A DNA stretch of 64,000 nt from Methanococcoides orientis (GTDB lineage: Archaea > Halobacteriota > Methanosarcinia > Methanosarcinales > Methanosarcinaceae). Made by a program: the position numbers and the translations under genes. Positions within the stretch are counted from its first letter, which is position 1, and each line of letters begins with the position of its first letter. The stretch spans positions 620,001-684,000 of the forward strand of contig NZ_CP073710.1 of the NCBI RefSeq assembly GCF_021184045.1. Direction: 5' to 3'. Positions 54,877 to 62,350 of this stretch are shown here, piece after piece. The notes beneath the pieces are model-generated. The model did not search any database. It worked only from the letters and a program-made list of their open reading frames with translations, and was not told where the DNA came from.

Positions 54877-56463
54877 TTATTTTTTATAGCAGGTCGCAAG
54901 ATGTTCTTCCGATGGTGGTTCTGTCATCAGGCTGACCGCAATGGCCACAATGGCTGAAATAGGAGTGGCCACCAGTATCGGGTCAACAACTGTCCAGGTC
55001 CCGGTCAGGATCGTATCCATACCGAAAAGTGCCTGTGAAATGCCCAGTGGTACTGCCTCTTTTGCGTGGACAAATGTCAGCCAGAAAAGGCTGCTGAATG
55101 TACCGACCAGAAGACTTGCAATTGCACCCTGACGGGTCATTCTCTTCCAGAAAAGAGCACCTGCATACATGGGCAGGAAAGCTGCTGCACAAATTCCGAA
55201 GAATATTGCTGTTGCTCTTGCAATTATGCTAATAGGCAGGATGTATGCAAGTATCACACTCGCAATAATGGTAATGAAAATTCCCACTCTTGTCATAGTT
55301 ACTGTCTGCCCGGATTTTCCTTTCATAAGGAACTCGCGATAGAAGTCGTGACCAATCGCACTTCCCATTGTGTGGTACTGTGAACTCATGGTCGACATTG
55401 CTGCTGCAAGAAGGGTCACCATGAATATAATTACAAACAGGTCAGGCATGGCACTGTTGATATATTCAGGAATGATAAGATCCTGATTACCACCGGCTGC
55501 GGCGATGGCTATCAGGCCATCCGTCTGGAAGAAATATACGTTGGAAAGTGAACCTACGATAAAGGCGACACCTGTCATCATAAGGATAAAAGGTCCTCCC
55601 ACAAAGACTGCCCTGTTGAGCGACTTCTTGCTGTTCACGGTCATGAAACGTACTGCAAGCTGTGGCTGTGCAAGAACGCCGATACCCACGCCAAGCACCA
55701 GTGTTGAAATAAGTGTCCACCAGATAGGTGAGCCAAACGCTGGCATTGAGGTCCATCCCATATGTCCTCCTGCAGCCAGGCTATCGGGTACAAGACCTGC
55801 CATGTTGGTAAGTGCCATATGGGCCTCGGTAACGCCTCCGAGCTTAATATATGTAAGAACCAGAAGGACGGTCATACCAATGAACATCAGGGCTCCCTGC
55901 AAGGCATCGGTGTACATGACGGCAAGTAATCCTCCTGTAATAACATAAGCTGCAACAATGATCGCAAGGATCAGGACTGCAACATCATAATTGATCCCCA
56001 GAGTGGTTTCAACAAATCTTGCTCCACCGATCAGGACAATTCCTGCGTAAAGAGGCATGAACAACCCGATAATTGCTCCGGAAAAACCTTGTATGAAACG
56101 GGATTGGTACCTCTTTCCCAGAAGTTCGGGGAAAGTGACTGCCTTAAGATTAGCTCCCATACTCCTGGTTCTGGATCCGAATAAAACGAAAGCAACAAAG
56201 ATCCCTACAATTATAGTCATGGCAGCAAGCCACAAGAGTCCCATTCCCAGGACCGCGGCAGCACCGCCAAACCCTACAATTGCCGATGTGCTGATGAATG
56301 CAGCACCGTAGGAAAGGGCAAGAATGACTGGATGCACGTTCCTTCCTGCCAGCATGTAGTCATCCACTTCCTTGGTACGCTTGTATGCAAGCCAGCCGCA
56401 CCAGAAAACAACCATCAGGTAAATAAGTACAACAATTCCGAGAAGGGGGATACTCACTGCCAT
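54877..56463 (-). CDS. Sodium:solute symporter (SSS family), copy 2
   Basis: A 528-residue SSS transporter closely similar to copies 1 and 3, with about 13 helices and the same landmarks: YMLAGRNVHPVILALSYGAAF, GGLLAVMYTDALQG, STMSSQYHTMGSAIGHDFYR, and LPISIIARATAIFFGICAAAFLP. Differences cluster in the loop after residue 210 (GGVTEAHMALTNM) and the external loop with QTDGLIAIAAAGGNQD. These may tune substrate choice. Its ATG overlaps the stop of the small accessory gene by 1 nt. The substrate is unknown. Confidence 0.88.
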   Translation of the reverse strand: MAVSIPLLGIVVLIYLMVVFWCGWLAYKRTKEVDDYMLAGRNVHPVILALSYGAAFISTSAIVGFGGAAAVLGMGLLWLAAMTIIVGIFVAFVLFGSRTRSMGANLKAVTFPELLGKRYQSRFIQGFSGAIIGLFMPLYAGIVLIGGARFVETTLGINYDVAVLILAIIVAAYVITGGLLAVMYTDALQGALMFIGMTVLLVLTYIKLGGVTEAHMALTNMAGLVPDSLAAGGHMGWTSMPAFGSPIWWTLISTLVLGVGIGVLAQPQLAVRFMTVNSKKSLNRAVFVGGPFILMMTGVAFIVGSLSNVYFFQTDGLIAIAAAGGNQDLIIPEYINSAMPDLFVIIFMVTLLAAAMSTMSSQYHTMGSAIGHDFYREFLMKGKSGQTVTMTRVGIFITIIASVILAYILPISIIARATAIFFGICAAAFLPMYAGALFWKRMTRQGAIASLLVGTFSSLFWLTFVHAKEAVPLGISQALFGMDTILTGTWTVVDPILVATPISAIVAIAVSLMTEPPSEEHLATCYKK

Positions 56464-56576
56464 TAGAGCTCCTCCTCTTCATTCCATTTTAAAAGACCAT
56501 AGACCATACAACCAAGAGCGCTTACAACGCAAAGGACGTAAGCGATCCAGATCTGAGGGTCATCTATTCCTAACAT
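56463..56576 (-). CDS. Symporter small accessory protein, copy 2
   Basis: A 37-residue protein, MLGIDDPQIWIAYVLCVVSA then LGCMVYGLLKWNEEEEL. It is identical to copies 1 and 3 except two conservative changes and a shorter acidic tail. GGTGA precedes the ATG, and TAATG joins it to the symporter. Its length is below usual gene-finding limits, so it is easily missed. Conservation of the helix with loss only in the tail argues for selection on the membrane part. Confidence 0.85.
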   Translation of the reverse strand: MLGIDDPQIWIAYVLCVVSALGCMVYGLLKWNEEEEL

Positions 56577-56628
56577 AATTGTCACCACGTTTTTTATCAA
56601 TATAAATCATGACAAATGTTAGCAATGC

Positions 56629-56645
56629 TATACATTAATGTTTCG
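56629..56645 (-). promoter_or_regulatory. Conserved promoter box of symporter module, copy 2
   Basis: On the minus strand CGAAACATTAATGTATA, the copy 2 version of the box at 5009-5025; 53 nt separate it from the small-protein ATG. Confidence 0.5.
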
Positions 56646-56743
56646 TCTGAAAAAAAGTATATATTTAGAATAAATTTGGCAGTTGTTCACAAGGTCTTAA
56701 TATATATGCTGCCAGATATATAAAAAAGCCATGCGGTAGTTAA

Positions 56744-56772
56744 TGCGCTGAACTGAATAGCAGCTCAGGCAT
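56744..56772. repeat. Relic of the mobB-moaE 3' end and terminator
   Basis: These 29 bp match 58809-58837, the end of the MobB-MoaE gene with its hairpin, at 26 of 29 positions. Here the hairpin CTGAACT-N7-AGCTCAG has one mismatch and no gene precedes it. It marks the edge of a duplication that created symporter copies 2 and 3. A further hairpin AGGACAG-N8-CTGTCCT lies at 56798-56819. Confidence 0.6.
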
Positions 56773-56871
56773 TATACTGCCGGTATTCTGATGGATCAGG
56801 ACAGCAACGATACTGTCCTTTTGTATGATCCGTTCACAGATCTTCTTAGTGTTTTGATCCGCTAGTTTCTC

Positions 56872-58464
56872 TTATTTCTGATTGCTGTAACAAGTCTCAA
56901 GGTGCTCCTTCGATGGAGGCTTTGTGGCAAGGCTGACAACCACTGCGACGACCATTGCAAGGGGGGTTGCTACGAGGATAGGGTCAACAACTGTCCATGT
57001 TCCTGTGAGCAATGTGTCCATTCCGAAGATCGCTTTTGATATGCCGAGGGGGACTGCTTCCTTTGCATGGACGAATGTCAGCCAGAAAAGGCTGCTTACT
57101 GTACCTACAAGCATACTTGCGATAGCACCTTCTTTTGTCATTCTCTTCCAGAACAATGCACCGATGTACATTGGAAGGAATGCTGCTGCACACAACCCGA
57201 AGAAGATCGCTGTTGCTCTTGCAATGATACTTATTGGAAGTATGTAGGCCAGGATGACACTTGCAAGTATCGTCACTGCAATACCAAGTCTTGTGATGTT
57301 CACCGTGTTTCCGATCTCTCCTTTCTTGATATACTCGCGGTAGAGGTCATGTCCTATAGCGGTTCCCATTGTATGGAACTGTGAGCTCAGTGTAGACATT
57401 GCAGCTGCAAGTAGTGTCAGCATGAAGAGAACAACGAACAATTCCGGCATTGCACCATTGATATATTCCGGCATAATGAGGTCAGTGTTCCCTTTTGCTG
57501 CTGCTACTGAAATAAGCCCCTGTGTCTTCTGGAAATAGACATTTGAGAGGGCTCCTACGGTAAAGGCCACACCGGTCATCATCAGGATAAATGGTCCTCC
57601 TACGAAGACAGCACGATTTAGTGCCTTGTCGTTCTCAACTGTCATAAACCTGACAGCAAGCTGAGGCTGTGCCAGTACGCCGATCCCTACTCCAAGAACG
57701 AGAGTTGAAATCAGCGTCCACCAGATGGGCGTACCGAAAGCCGGCATCGCGGTCCATCCAAGATGACCTCCCGCAGCAAGGGATTCAGGAACAAGACTTG
57801 ACATGCCTGAAAGTGCTTCGTGTGCTGCAGTGACACCTCCGAGTTTGACATATGTCAGTGCAAGCAGGATTATCATACCAACGAACATGAAAGCACCCTG
57901 CAATGCATCGGTATACATTACAGCAATAAGTCCGCCTGTAATGACGTAAGCTGCTACTATGATCGTAAGGATAAGAACTGCAATATCGTAGTTCACTCCA
58001 AGTGTGGTTTCAACAAAACGAGCTCCACCGATCAGGACGATACCTGCATAAAGTGGCATGAACACGCCGATCAGCGCTCCGGAGAATCCCTGGATGAACC
58101 GGGACTGGAAACGTTTTCCAAGCAATTCCGGGAATGTGACAGCATTGAGACGGGCACCAATGCTTCTTGTTCTTTTTCCAAATATGACAAAAGCGATGAA
58201 GATACCGACAATGATGTTCATCACTGCAAGCCAGAGCAGACCCATGCCAAGAGCACCTGCTGCACCGCCAAAACCGACGATCGCAGATGTACTGATAAAA
58301 GTCGCACCATAGGAAAGTGCAAGAATATAAGGATGGATCGTTCGTCCGGCGACCATGTAGTCATCGATCTGTTTTGTTTTCTTGTATCCTAATAATCCCA
58401 GGTAGAAAATTATCATCAGATATACAAGTACAATAACTCCAAGCAGAGGGGTACTGACTGCCAT
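56872..58464 (-). CDS. Sodium:solute symporter (SSS family), copy 3
   Basis: A 530-residue SSS transporter, tandem to copy 2. It begins MAVSTPLLGVIVLVYLMIIF and has YMVAGRTIHPYILALSYGATF, GGLIAVMYTDALQGAF, STLSSQFHTMGTAIGHDLYR and the same LPISIIARATAIFFGLCAAAFLP block. It is closest to copies 1 and 2 in all helices; loops near residues 215-235 and 305-330 differ. The stop of its 39-residue partner overlaps the ATG by 1 nt. Substrate unknown. Having three paralogues in one window suggests several related substrates or conditions. Confidence 0.88.
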   Translation of the reverse strand: MAVSTPLLGVIVLVYLMIIFYLGLLGYKKTKQIDDYMVAGRTIHPYILALSYGATFISTSAIVGFGGAAGALGMGLLWLAVMNIIVGIFIAFVIFGKRTRSIGARLNAVTFPELLGKRFQSRFIQGFSGALIGVFMPLYAGIVLIGGARFVETTLGVNYDIAVLILTIIVAAYVITGGLIAVMYTDALQGAFMFVGMIILLALTYVKLGGVTAAHEALSGMSSLVPESLAAGGHLGWTAMPAFGTPIWWTLISTLVLGVGIGVLAQPQLAVRFMTVENDKALNRAVFVGGPFILMMTGVAFTVGALSNVYFQKTQGLISVAAAKGNTDLIMPEYINGAMPELFVVLFMLTLLAAAMSTLSSQFHTMGTAIGHDLYREYIKKGEIGNTVNITRLGIAVTILASVILAYILPISIIARATAIFFGLCAAAFLPMYIGALFWKRMTKEGAIASMLVGTVSSLFWLTFVHAKEAVPLGISKAIFGMDTLLTGTWTVVDPILVATPLAMVVAVVVSLATKPPSKEHLETCYSNQK

Positions 58465-58583
58465 TAGAAGTCATCCTCCTCTTCTTCATTCCATTTCAAA
58501 AGACCATAAACCATACAACCAAGAGCGCTTACAATGCAAAGTACGTAGGCGAGCCAGATCTGTGGGTCATCTATTCCTAACAT
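58464..58583 (-). CDS. Symporter small accessory protein, copy 3
   Basis: A 39-residue one-helix protein; residues 1-33 are identical to copy 1 and only the acidic tail differs (EEEEDDF). GGTGA lies upstream of the ATG, and the leader shares its first 15 nt with copy 2. Its TAA overlaps the symporter ATG (TAATG). Confidence 0.85.
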   Translation of the reverse strand: MLGIDDPQIWLAYVLCIVSALGCMVYGLLKWNEEEEDDF

Positions 58584-58639
58584 AATTGTCACCACGTTTT
58601 ATAATAAATGTACAAATCATGTCAAGCGTTAACACGAGG

Positions 58640-58656
58640 CATACTTTAAGGTTTCG
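58640..58656 (-). promoter_or_regulatory. Conserved promoter box of symporter module, copy 3
   Basis: On the minus strand CGAAACCTTAAAGTATG, one base different from copy 1; 57 nt from the small-protein ATG. TTCAGA upstream is also shared with copy 2. Confidence 0.55.
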
Positions 58657-58812
58657 TCTGAAATAAGTATATTCTGGAAGTCATTGAACATATAGTTGCA
58701 TCAATGTCCATAAGTATACGGAAGCTGACGTGTGGTGGAGTTGTATAAGTAATAAAAGGTCAATTAAATGGAGAATTGTAATTAATTTACATGTAAAATA
58801 AGATTGGATGCG

Positions 58813-58833
58813 CTGAACTGAAAGGCAGTTCAG
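58813..58833 (-). terminator. Terminator overlapping the MobB-MoaE stop codon
   Basis: CTGAACT-GAAAGGC-AGTTCAG is a perfect 7-bp stem; the TGA stop (58830-58832) is inside it. A T-rich stretch follows on the minus strand. Confidence 0.55.
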
Positions 58834-59654
58834 GCATGGTCGTGTACCCAGAAGTTACCGTCAACAGTGATCTCTTTCTTCCAGATTGGTACTTCTGACT
58901 TCACTCTTTCAAGTGTCTCTGCAAGAGCCGGGAAAAGCTGCTGCCTGTGGCCAGCTGCCACGACGATGTACACAATATCCTCCAGAGGTTTAATAGTGCC
59001 GACCTTGTGATGGATCAGCACGTCTATGATGCCTTCCTGCTGCATGATCTCTTCGCGGATCTTCTGAATGCTTGCATCAGCAGCCGTTTTATAACTCTCG
59101 AACTCGAGCTGGCTGGTCCTGAAGTCCTCATTGTCCACACGTACAATCCCGGTAAAGCTTCCTATCCCGCCTACCTTTTCTATCCCAGGAGTCTCCTTTA
59201 TCTGCTTGAGAAGCAGGTCAAGTGTCACATGGTCAGGCTGTTCCTTTATCAGCTCCACAAGCTTGTCAAGATCCCAGTCAGACCTTGCAGGAAGCTTTGC
59301 AATCACATTTTGAACATCCTCATCCACATCTCCCAGTAATATCTTCGCAATAGAGTTGTTCTTTGCACCTTCTACCACAGCAAAGTCCATTCCTGCGTCT
59401 GCAAGAGCATCGATGGCCTTCTCAACAGAAGGGTCACGCTGGATGGAAACAAGCTCACTGTTGGTTATAGCTGTGACCATGTCAGCTCCGGCATCGAAAT
59501 GTTTGCCTGTATCAGTTTTCGGATCATCAAGGCGATGGTCAAGCATCATTTTGGCTGTTCCCACACGACCAAGTTTTGAAAGCTCTTGAACCAGCTTTGT
59601 AACAAGGGTTGTTTTTCCTGTATTCTTGTATCCTATTACTGAGATGACTTTCAT
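58830..59654 (-). CDS. MobB-MoaE fusion (molybdopterin cofactor biosynthesis)
   Basis: A 274-residue protein. Residues 1-125 are MobB-like, with the P-loop GYKNTGKTTLV at 8-18 and VVEGAKNNSIAKIL; MobB binds GTP and aids guanylylation of the cofactor. Residues about 155-274 are MoaE, the large subunit of molybdopterin synthase, with FTGIVR, HHKVGTIKPLEDIVYIVVAAGHR and the catalytic-lysine stretch VPIWKKE. MoaE works with a thiocarboxylated MoaD, possibly the SAMP-like protein at 52238. A TATA box at 59678-59687 (GCTTATATAG) lies about 29 nt before the ATG, predicting a leaderless mRNA. The fused order is known in archaea. Confidence 0.9.
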   Translation of the reverse strand: MKVISVIGYKNTGKTTLVTKLVQELSKLGRVGTAKMMLDHRLDDPKTDTGKHFDAGADMVTAITNSELVSIQRDPSVEKAIDALADAGMDFAVVEGAKNNSIAKILLGDVDEDVQNVIAKLPARSDWDLDKLVELIKEQPDHVTLDLLLKQIKETPGIEKVGGIGSFTGIVRVDNEDFRTSQLEFESYKTAADASIQKIREEIMQQEGIIDVLIHHKVGTIKPLEDIVYIVVAAGHRQQLFPALAETLERVKSEVPIWKKEITVDGNFWVHDHA

Positions 59655-59677
59655 GGTCTTTCTGTATTTTCAGCTCA

Positions 59678-59687
59678 CTATATAAGC
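59678..59687 (-). promoter_or_regulatory. Leaderless promoter of mobB-moaE
   Basis: GCTTATATAG, centred about 29 nt upstream of the ATG at 59654, so transcription should begin at or very near the start codon. No ribosome binding site precedes the ATG. Confidence 0.5.
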
Positions 59688-59830
59688 ACGTTGGATTATG
59701 GAAACACAAATAGAAATGGATAGATAAAGTAAATGAAAGCAGACAATAAGAAATGAAAATAGGAAGTAAAACGGAAAATAAAAAGGATATTCCTTATAAA
59801 AATATAAAGCAACAACTTAAATTTCGGCTG

Positions 59831-59840
59831 CTTTATATTA
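59831..59840 (+). promoter_or_regulatory. Leaderless promoter of radC
   Basis: CTTTATATTA, centred about 27 nt before the radC ATG at 59863; no ribosome binding site is present. This predicts a leaderless transcript. Confidence 0.45.
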
Positions 59841-59862
59841 ATCCACTATATTATACCTCCAC

Positions 59863-60552
59863 ATGCCTGACCATAAAGTGCGTATACATGACATGCCTGA
59901 AGAGGAACGCCCAAGGGAGCGCCTGCTAAAGTACGGCCCCAGCTCACTTTCCAATGCAGAGCTGCTGTCAATTATCCTTCGCACAGGCTCAAAGGACGAG
60001 AACGTCCTGAACATGTGTGCACGCATACTTTCTGAATATAACCTGAAGCAGCTCAGCCAGGCAAACATCAGCCAGCTAACAAAGATGCGTGGTATTGGTC
60101 CTGCAAAGGCTACACAGATAGCTGCCGTTTTTGAACTTGCAAGAAAGCTGGAGGTCTTCATGGATGATCCCAAACGGAAGATACGATCAGCCGGTGATGT
60201 CTATTCACTCCTTTATCCAAAGCACAGGGAGCTCAAAAAGGAAATTCTCACTGCTCTCTACCTTGACACCAAGAACCAGATCCTTCGGGAAGAGGTCGTA
60301 TCCATTGGCAGCCTGAACGCGAACATCGTCCACCCTCGCGAGGTGTTCAAGTCAGCACTTATGGAGTCATCAGCATCTGTCATACTGACTCATAACCACC
60401 CTTCAGGCGACCCGTCACCAAGCAGGGAGGACATAGCTGTTACTGAAAAGCTTGTTGAGGGTGGGAAGATCCTCGGGATCAATGTTCTGGATCATGTGAT
60501 AATCGGGGATGGCAGGTATGTCAGTCTGAAAGAGGAAGGTTTCATCAGTTGA
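59863..60552 (+). CDS. radC: RadC family JAB/MPN-domain protein
   Basis: A 229-residue protein. The N-terminal helix-hairpin-helix region (RLLKYGPSSLSNAELLSIIL; LTKMRGIGPAKATQIAAVFEL) precedes a JAB1/MPN metalloprotease-like domain with the metal motif HNHPSGDPSPSREDI. RadC was named for DNA repair but a repair role is doubtful; nucleic-acid or deubiquitinase-like activity has been proposed. Length is standard. It is divergent from mobB-moaE, with both promoters in a 208-nt gap that otherwise holds AT-rich DNA. Confidence 0.92.
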   Translation: MPDHKVRIHDMPEEERPRERLLKYGPSSLSNAELLSIILRTGSKDENVLNMCARILSEYNLKQLSQANISQLTKMRGIGPAKATQIAAVFELARKLEVFMDDPKRKIRSAGDVYSLLYPKHRELKKEILTALYLDTKNQILREEVVSIGSLNANIVHPREVFKSALMESSASVILTHNHPSGDPSPSREDIAVTEKLVEGGKILGINVLDHVIIGDGRYVSLKEEGFIS

Positions 60553-60602
60553 TATTTTGTCAATCAATATTTCATCAAATACTAGGGCTATCGGTACTAT
60601 TT

Positions 60603-61103
60603 TCAATCGACGTGGCTGAGAAGTTCCATAAGCTGTAGCACAAAAATAAGCAATGCAAGTAGCAGGTATGGTATTTTTCGGAATGCAATTAGGAAGCCTA
60701 TTAGTGAATGGGCAAGTGAATACTTCCAGAAATCATCAATAATATCAAATATGTATGTCCATTCAAAATACCTGTCAAGTCGTGAGAATTGGAAATCAAC
60801 AATTGCACCGATGGGTACGGCATAAAAGAACATAAGTGGTATTATCACTAGTCCTAACATTGCAGAAGACAGTTTGTTTCCTGTGTAGTAGGCATAGCAA
60901 GCCAATGTAATAATTGGTCCAACCAGTATAACGAACATAGAAAATGGATCGAACAGCACTCCTATCAATGCAAGTATGAATGGAAATCCCAGAATGACAA
61001 ATATGGAATAAGATGGGTCTTTGATGGCATCTTTAATTCTATCTGTATATTCTGTTCTTTTCTTCGCAGAAAGATTTAGTTTCATTGTAGCTGAATTCAT
61101 CAT
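60603..61103 (-). CDS. Membrane protein of unknown function
   Basis: A 166-residue protein. A charged N-terminus (NLSAKKRTEYTDRIKDAIKD) is followed by about five hydrophobic helices (FVILGFPFILALIGVLF, FVILVGPIITLACYAYY, LGLVIIPLMFFYAVPIGAIV, then two more). No family is recognised. The start could be 61103 or the internal ATG at 61085 (MKLNLSA). It stands alone, convergent with radC. Function unknown. Confidence 0.55.
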   Translation of the reverse strand: MMNSATMKLNLSAKKRTEYTDRIKDAIKDPSYSIFVILGFPFILALIGVLFDPFSMFVILVGPIITLACYAYYTGNKLSSAMLGLVIIPLMFFYAVPIGAIVDFQFSRLDRYFEWTYIFDIIDDFWKYSLAHSLIGFLIAFRKIPYLLLALLIFVLQLMELLSHVD

Positions 61104-61209
61104 TCAATATTTAATTATATGTATTATTCATAAATATATGATGTATCTCTAATTTGTTTTATTTATTTTGTCCCCTTAATTTCAATGAACTGATCCATAT
61201 GAATACCGC

Positions 61210-61734
61210 TTATCTTTTTGCATAATGGAGCATTGCAATTCCATTCACAGTTTCATTCTTTAACAATTTCAGCTTGATCTCAGGATTTTTGTCTTTGAAA
61301 AGAGAGATCCCTTCTCCCAGGACACAGGGGATAACAGAAATAAAGTATTCATCGATCAGGTCTTTCTTTATGAAGTCATCAATAAGTCCTGCACCGCCTA
61401 TTATCCAGACATCTCTCCCATTTTCTCGTTTTAGTTTTCCAATGAGATCTTCGACATTTTCATCAGTAAATTCAACATCTTCGTTGTTGTCCCTTTTTTC
61501 TGATGTGTAAACATATCCTCTGGTCCCCTTGTATGGATATTCTCCGAAAGTAAGTATCTGGTCGTATGTCTTCCGACCCATGATCACTGTATCAACGGAT
61601 CCATAGAATTCATCATAACCAATATCCTCATCAGGTTCAGAGCCATCACCTTCCAGCCAGTCAACATCCCCATTCTTTCGTGCGATGTAGCCATCTAGAC
61701 TCATTGCAATATACAAAATAACATTTCGACTCAT
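61210..61734 (-). CDS. Dihydrofolate reductase-like (RibD C-terminal) protein
   Basis: A 174-residue protein of the RibD-C/DHFR-like family. It starts MSRNVILYIAMSLDGYIARK (NADPH-binding strand and DGYIA motif), then VDTVIMGRKTYDQIL and GRDVWIIGGAGLIDDFIKKD, VIPCVLGEGISLFKD. Such standalone proteins reduce pterin or related carbonyls; the true substrate is not known. The start at 61734 has AAGGTGA upstream; the 12 residues before it in frame contain that site. It is followed on the same strand by 476 nt upstream of the MarR gene, possibly its target. Confidence 0.8.
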   Translation of the reverse strand: MSRNVILYIAMSLDGYIARKNGDVDWLEGDGSEPDEDIGYDEFYGSVDTVIMGRKTYDQILTFGEYPYKGTRGYVYTSEKRDNNEDVEFTDENVEDLIGKLKRENGRDVWIIGGAGLIDDFIKKDLIDEYFISVIPCVLGEGISLFKDKNPEIKLKLLKNETVNGIAMLHYAKR

Positions 61735-61801
61735 TTTTTCTTCACCTTTCAATTTTAGTCCTTTTGGCATACACTTTCAGCTGTCAGCTTCTCGCCACTC
61801 A

Positions 61802-62227
61802 TTACTTAGTTTCCTCTTCAAGTCCTCTGGAGATCCGATTCCATAAATTTGCGAATAGCTTGAAGTCGTCATCACCAAGTATTTCCTCTATCTTTCTGAA
61901 GAACTGTTGATCTGCAGAATCAAGAACTTCAAGAACTTCTTTTCCAGTGTCGGAAATACATAGGTGAGAGAAACGTCTGTCCTGAGTGGATTCCCGGACA
62001 GCTACAAGTCCCATCTCCTGAAGCTTTTTGACCGCATTGCTTACAGCAGGTTTTGATACCCTCACACTGCTTGCCAGTTCTGACATGGTTGGGTCACCTA
62101 ATGTCTTGATCTGAGTGAGATACAAGTACAATCTTGCACTCAGGTCCCTGTTATTGTCAGGTTTCCCATCATTAACGATCTTGTTGTAGTATATGCTAAC
62201 ATTTTCAAAAGATAGTTGATCAGGCAT
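61802..62227 (-). CDS. MarR-family transcriptional regulator
   Basis: A 141-residue winged-helix protein. The helix-turn-helix is LGDPTMSELASSVRVSKPAV and the wing ESTQDRRFSHLCISDTGKEV, both typical of MarR. It should repress transcription as a dimer and respond to a small molecule. It lies 67 nt upstream of the DHFR-like gene on the same strand, so the two may be an operon in which it controls its neighbour. A perfect dyad in its own promoter suggests autoregulation. Confidence 0.85.
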   Translation of the reverse strand: MPDQLSFENVSIYYNKIVNDGKPDNNRDLSARLYLYLTQIKTLGDPTMSELASSVRVSKPAVSNAVKKLQEMGLVAVRESTQDRRFSHLCISDTGKEVLEVLDSADQQFFRKIEEILGDDDFKLFANLWNRISRGLEEETK

Positions 62228-62232
62228 AATAG

Positions 62233-62249
62233 TTAATTAAGTTAATTAA
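62233..62249. promoter_or_regulatory. Dyad operator of the MarR gene
   Basis: TTAATTAA-G-TTAATTAA is a perfect 17-bp dyad. It lies between the TATA-like AAGTATATAAT at about 62249-62259 and the ATG at 62227, where a bound dimer would block transcription. Confidence 0.5.
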
Positions 62250-62316
62250 TTATATACTTATTGGGGATAACGTTTTGCCTGAGAGATCATTTCGGACAAA
62301 TCGTCTATTTAACAAA

Positions 62317-62326
62317 ACTTTTAAAC
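62317..62326 (+). promoter_or_regulatory. Leaderless promoter of mmp11
   Basis: ACTTTTAAAC-type TATA box about 29 nt before the ATG at 62351; there is no ribosome binding site, so a leaderless transcript is likely. Confidence 0.4.
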
Positions 62327-62350
62327 CATTGCCTGTAATTATCCATTCAG

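Noticed and set aside
57820-58392. Long plus-strand frame opposite symporter copy 3
   Set aside because: Similar antisense frames occur opposite all three symporters, reflecting their codon pattern. Its Cys/Asp/Lys-rich composition is not protein-like.
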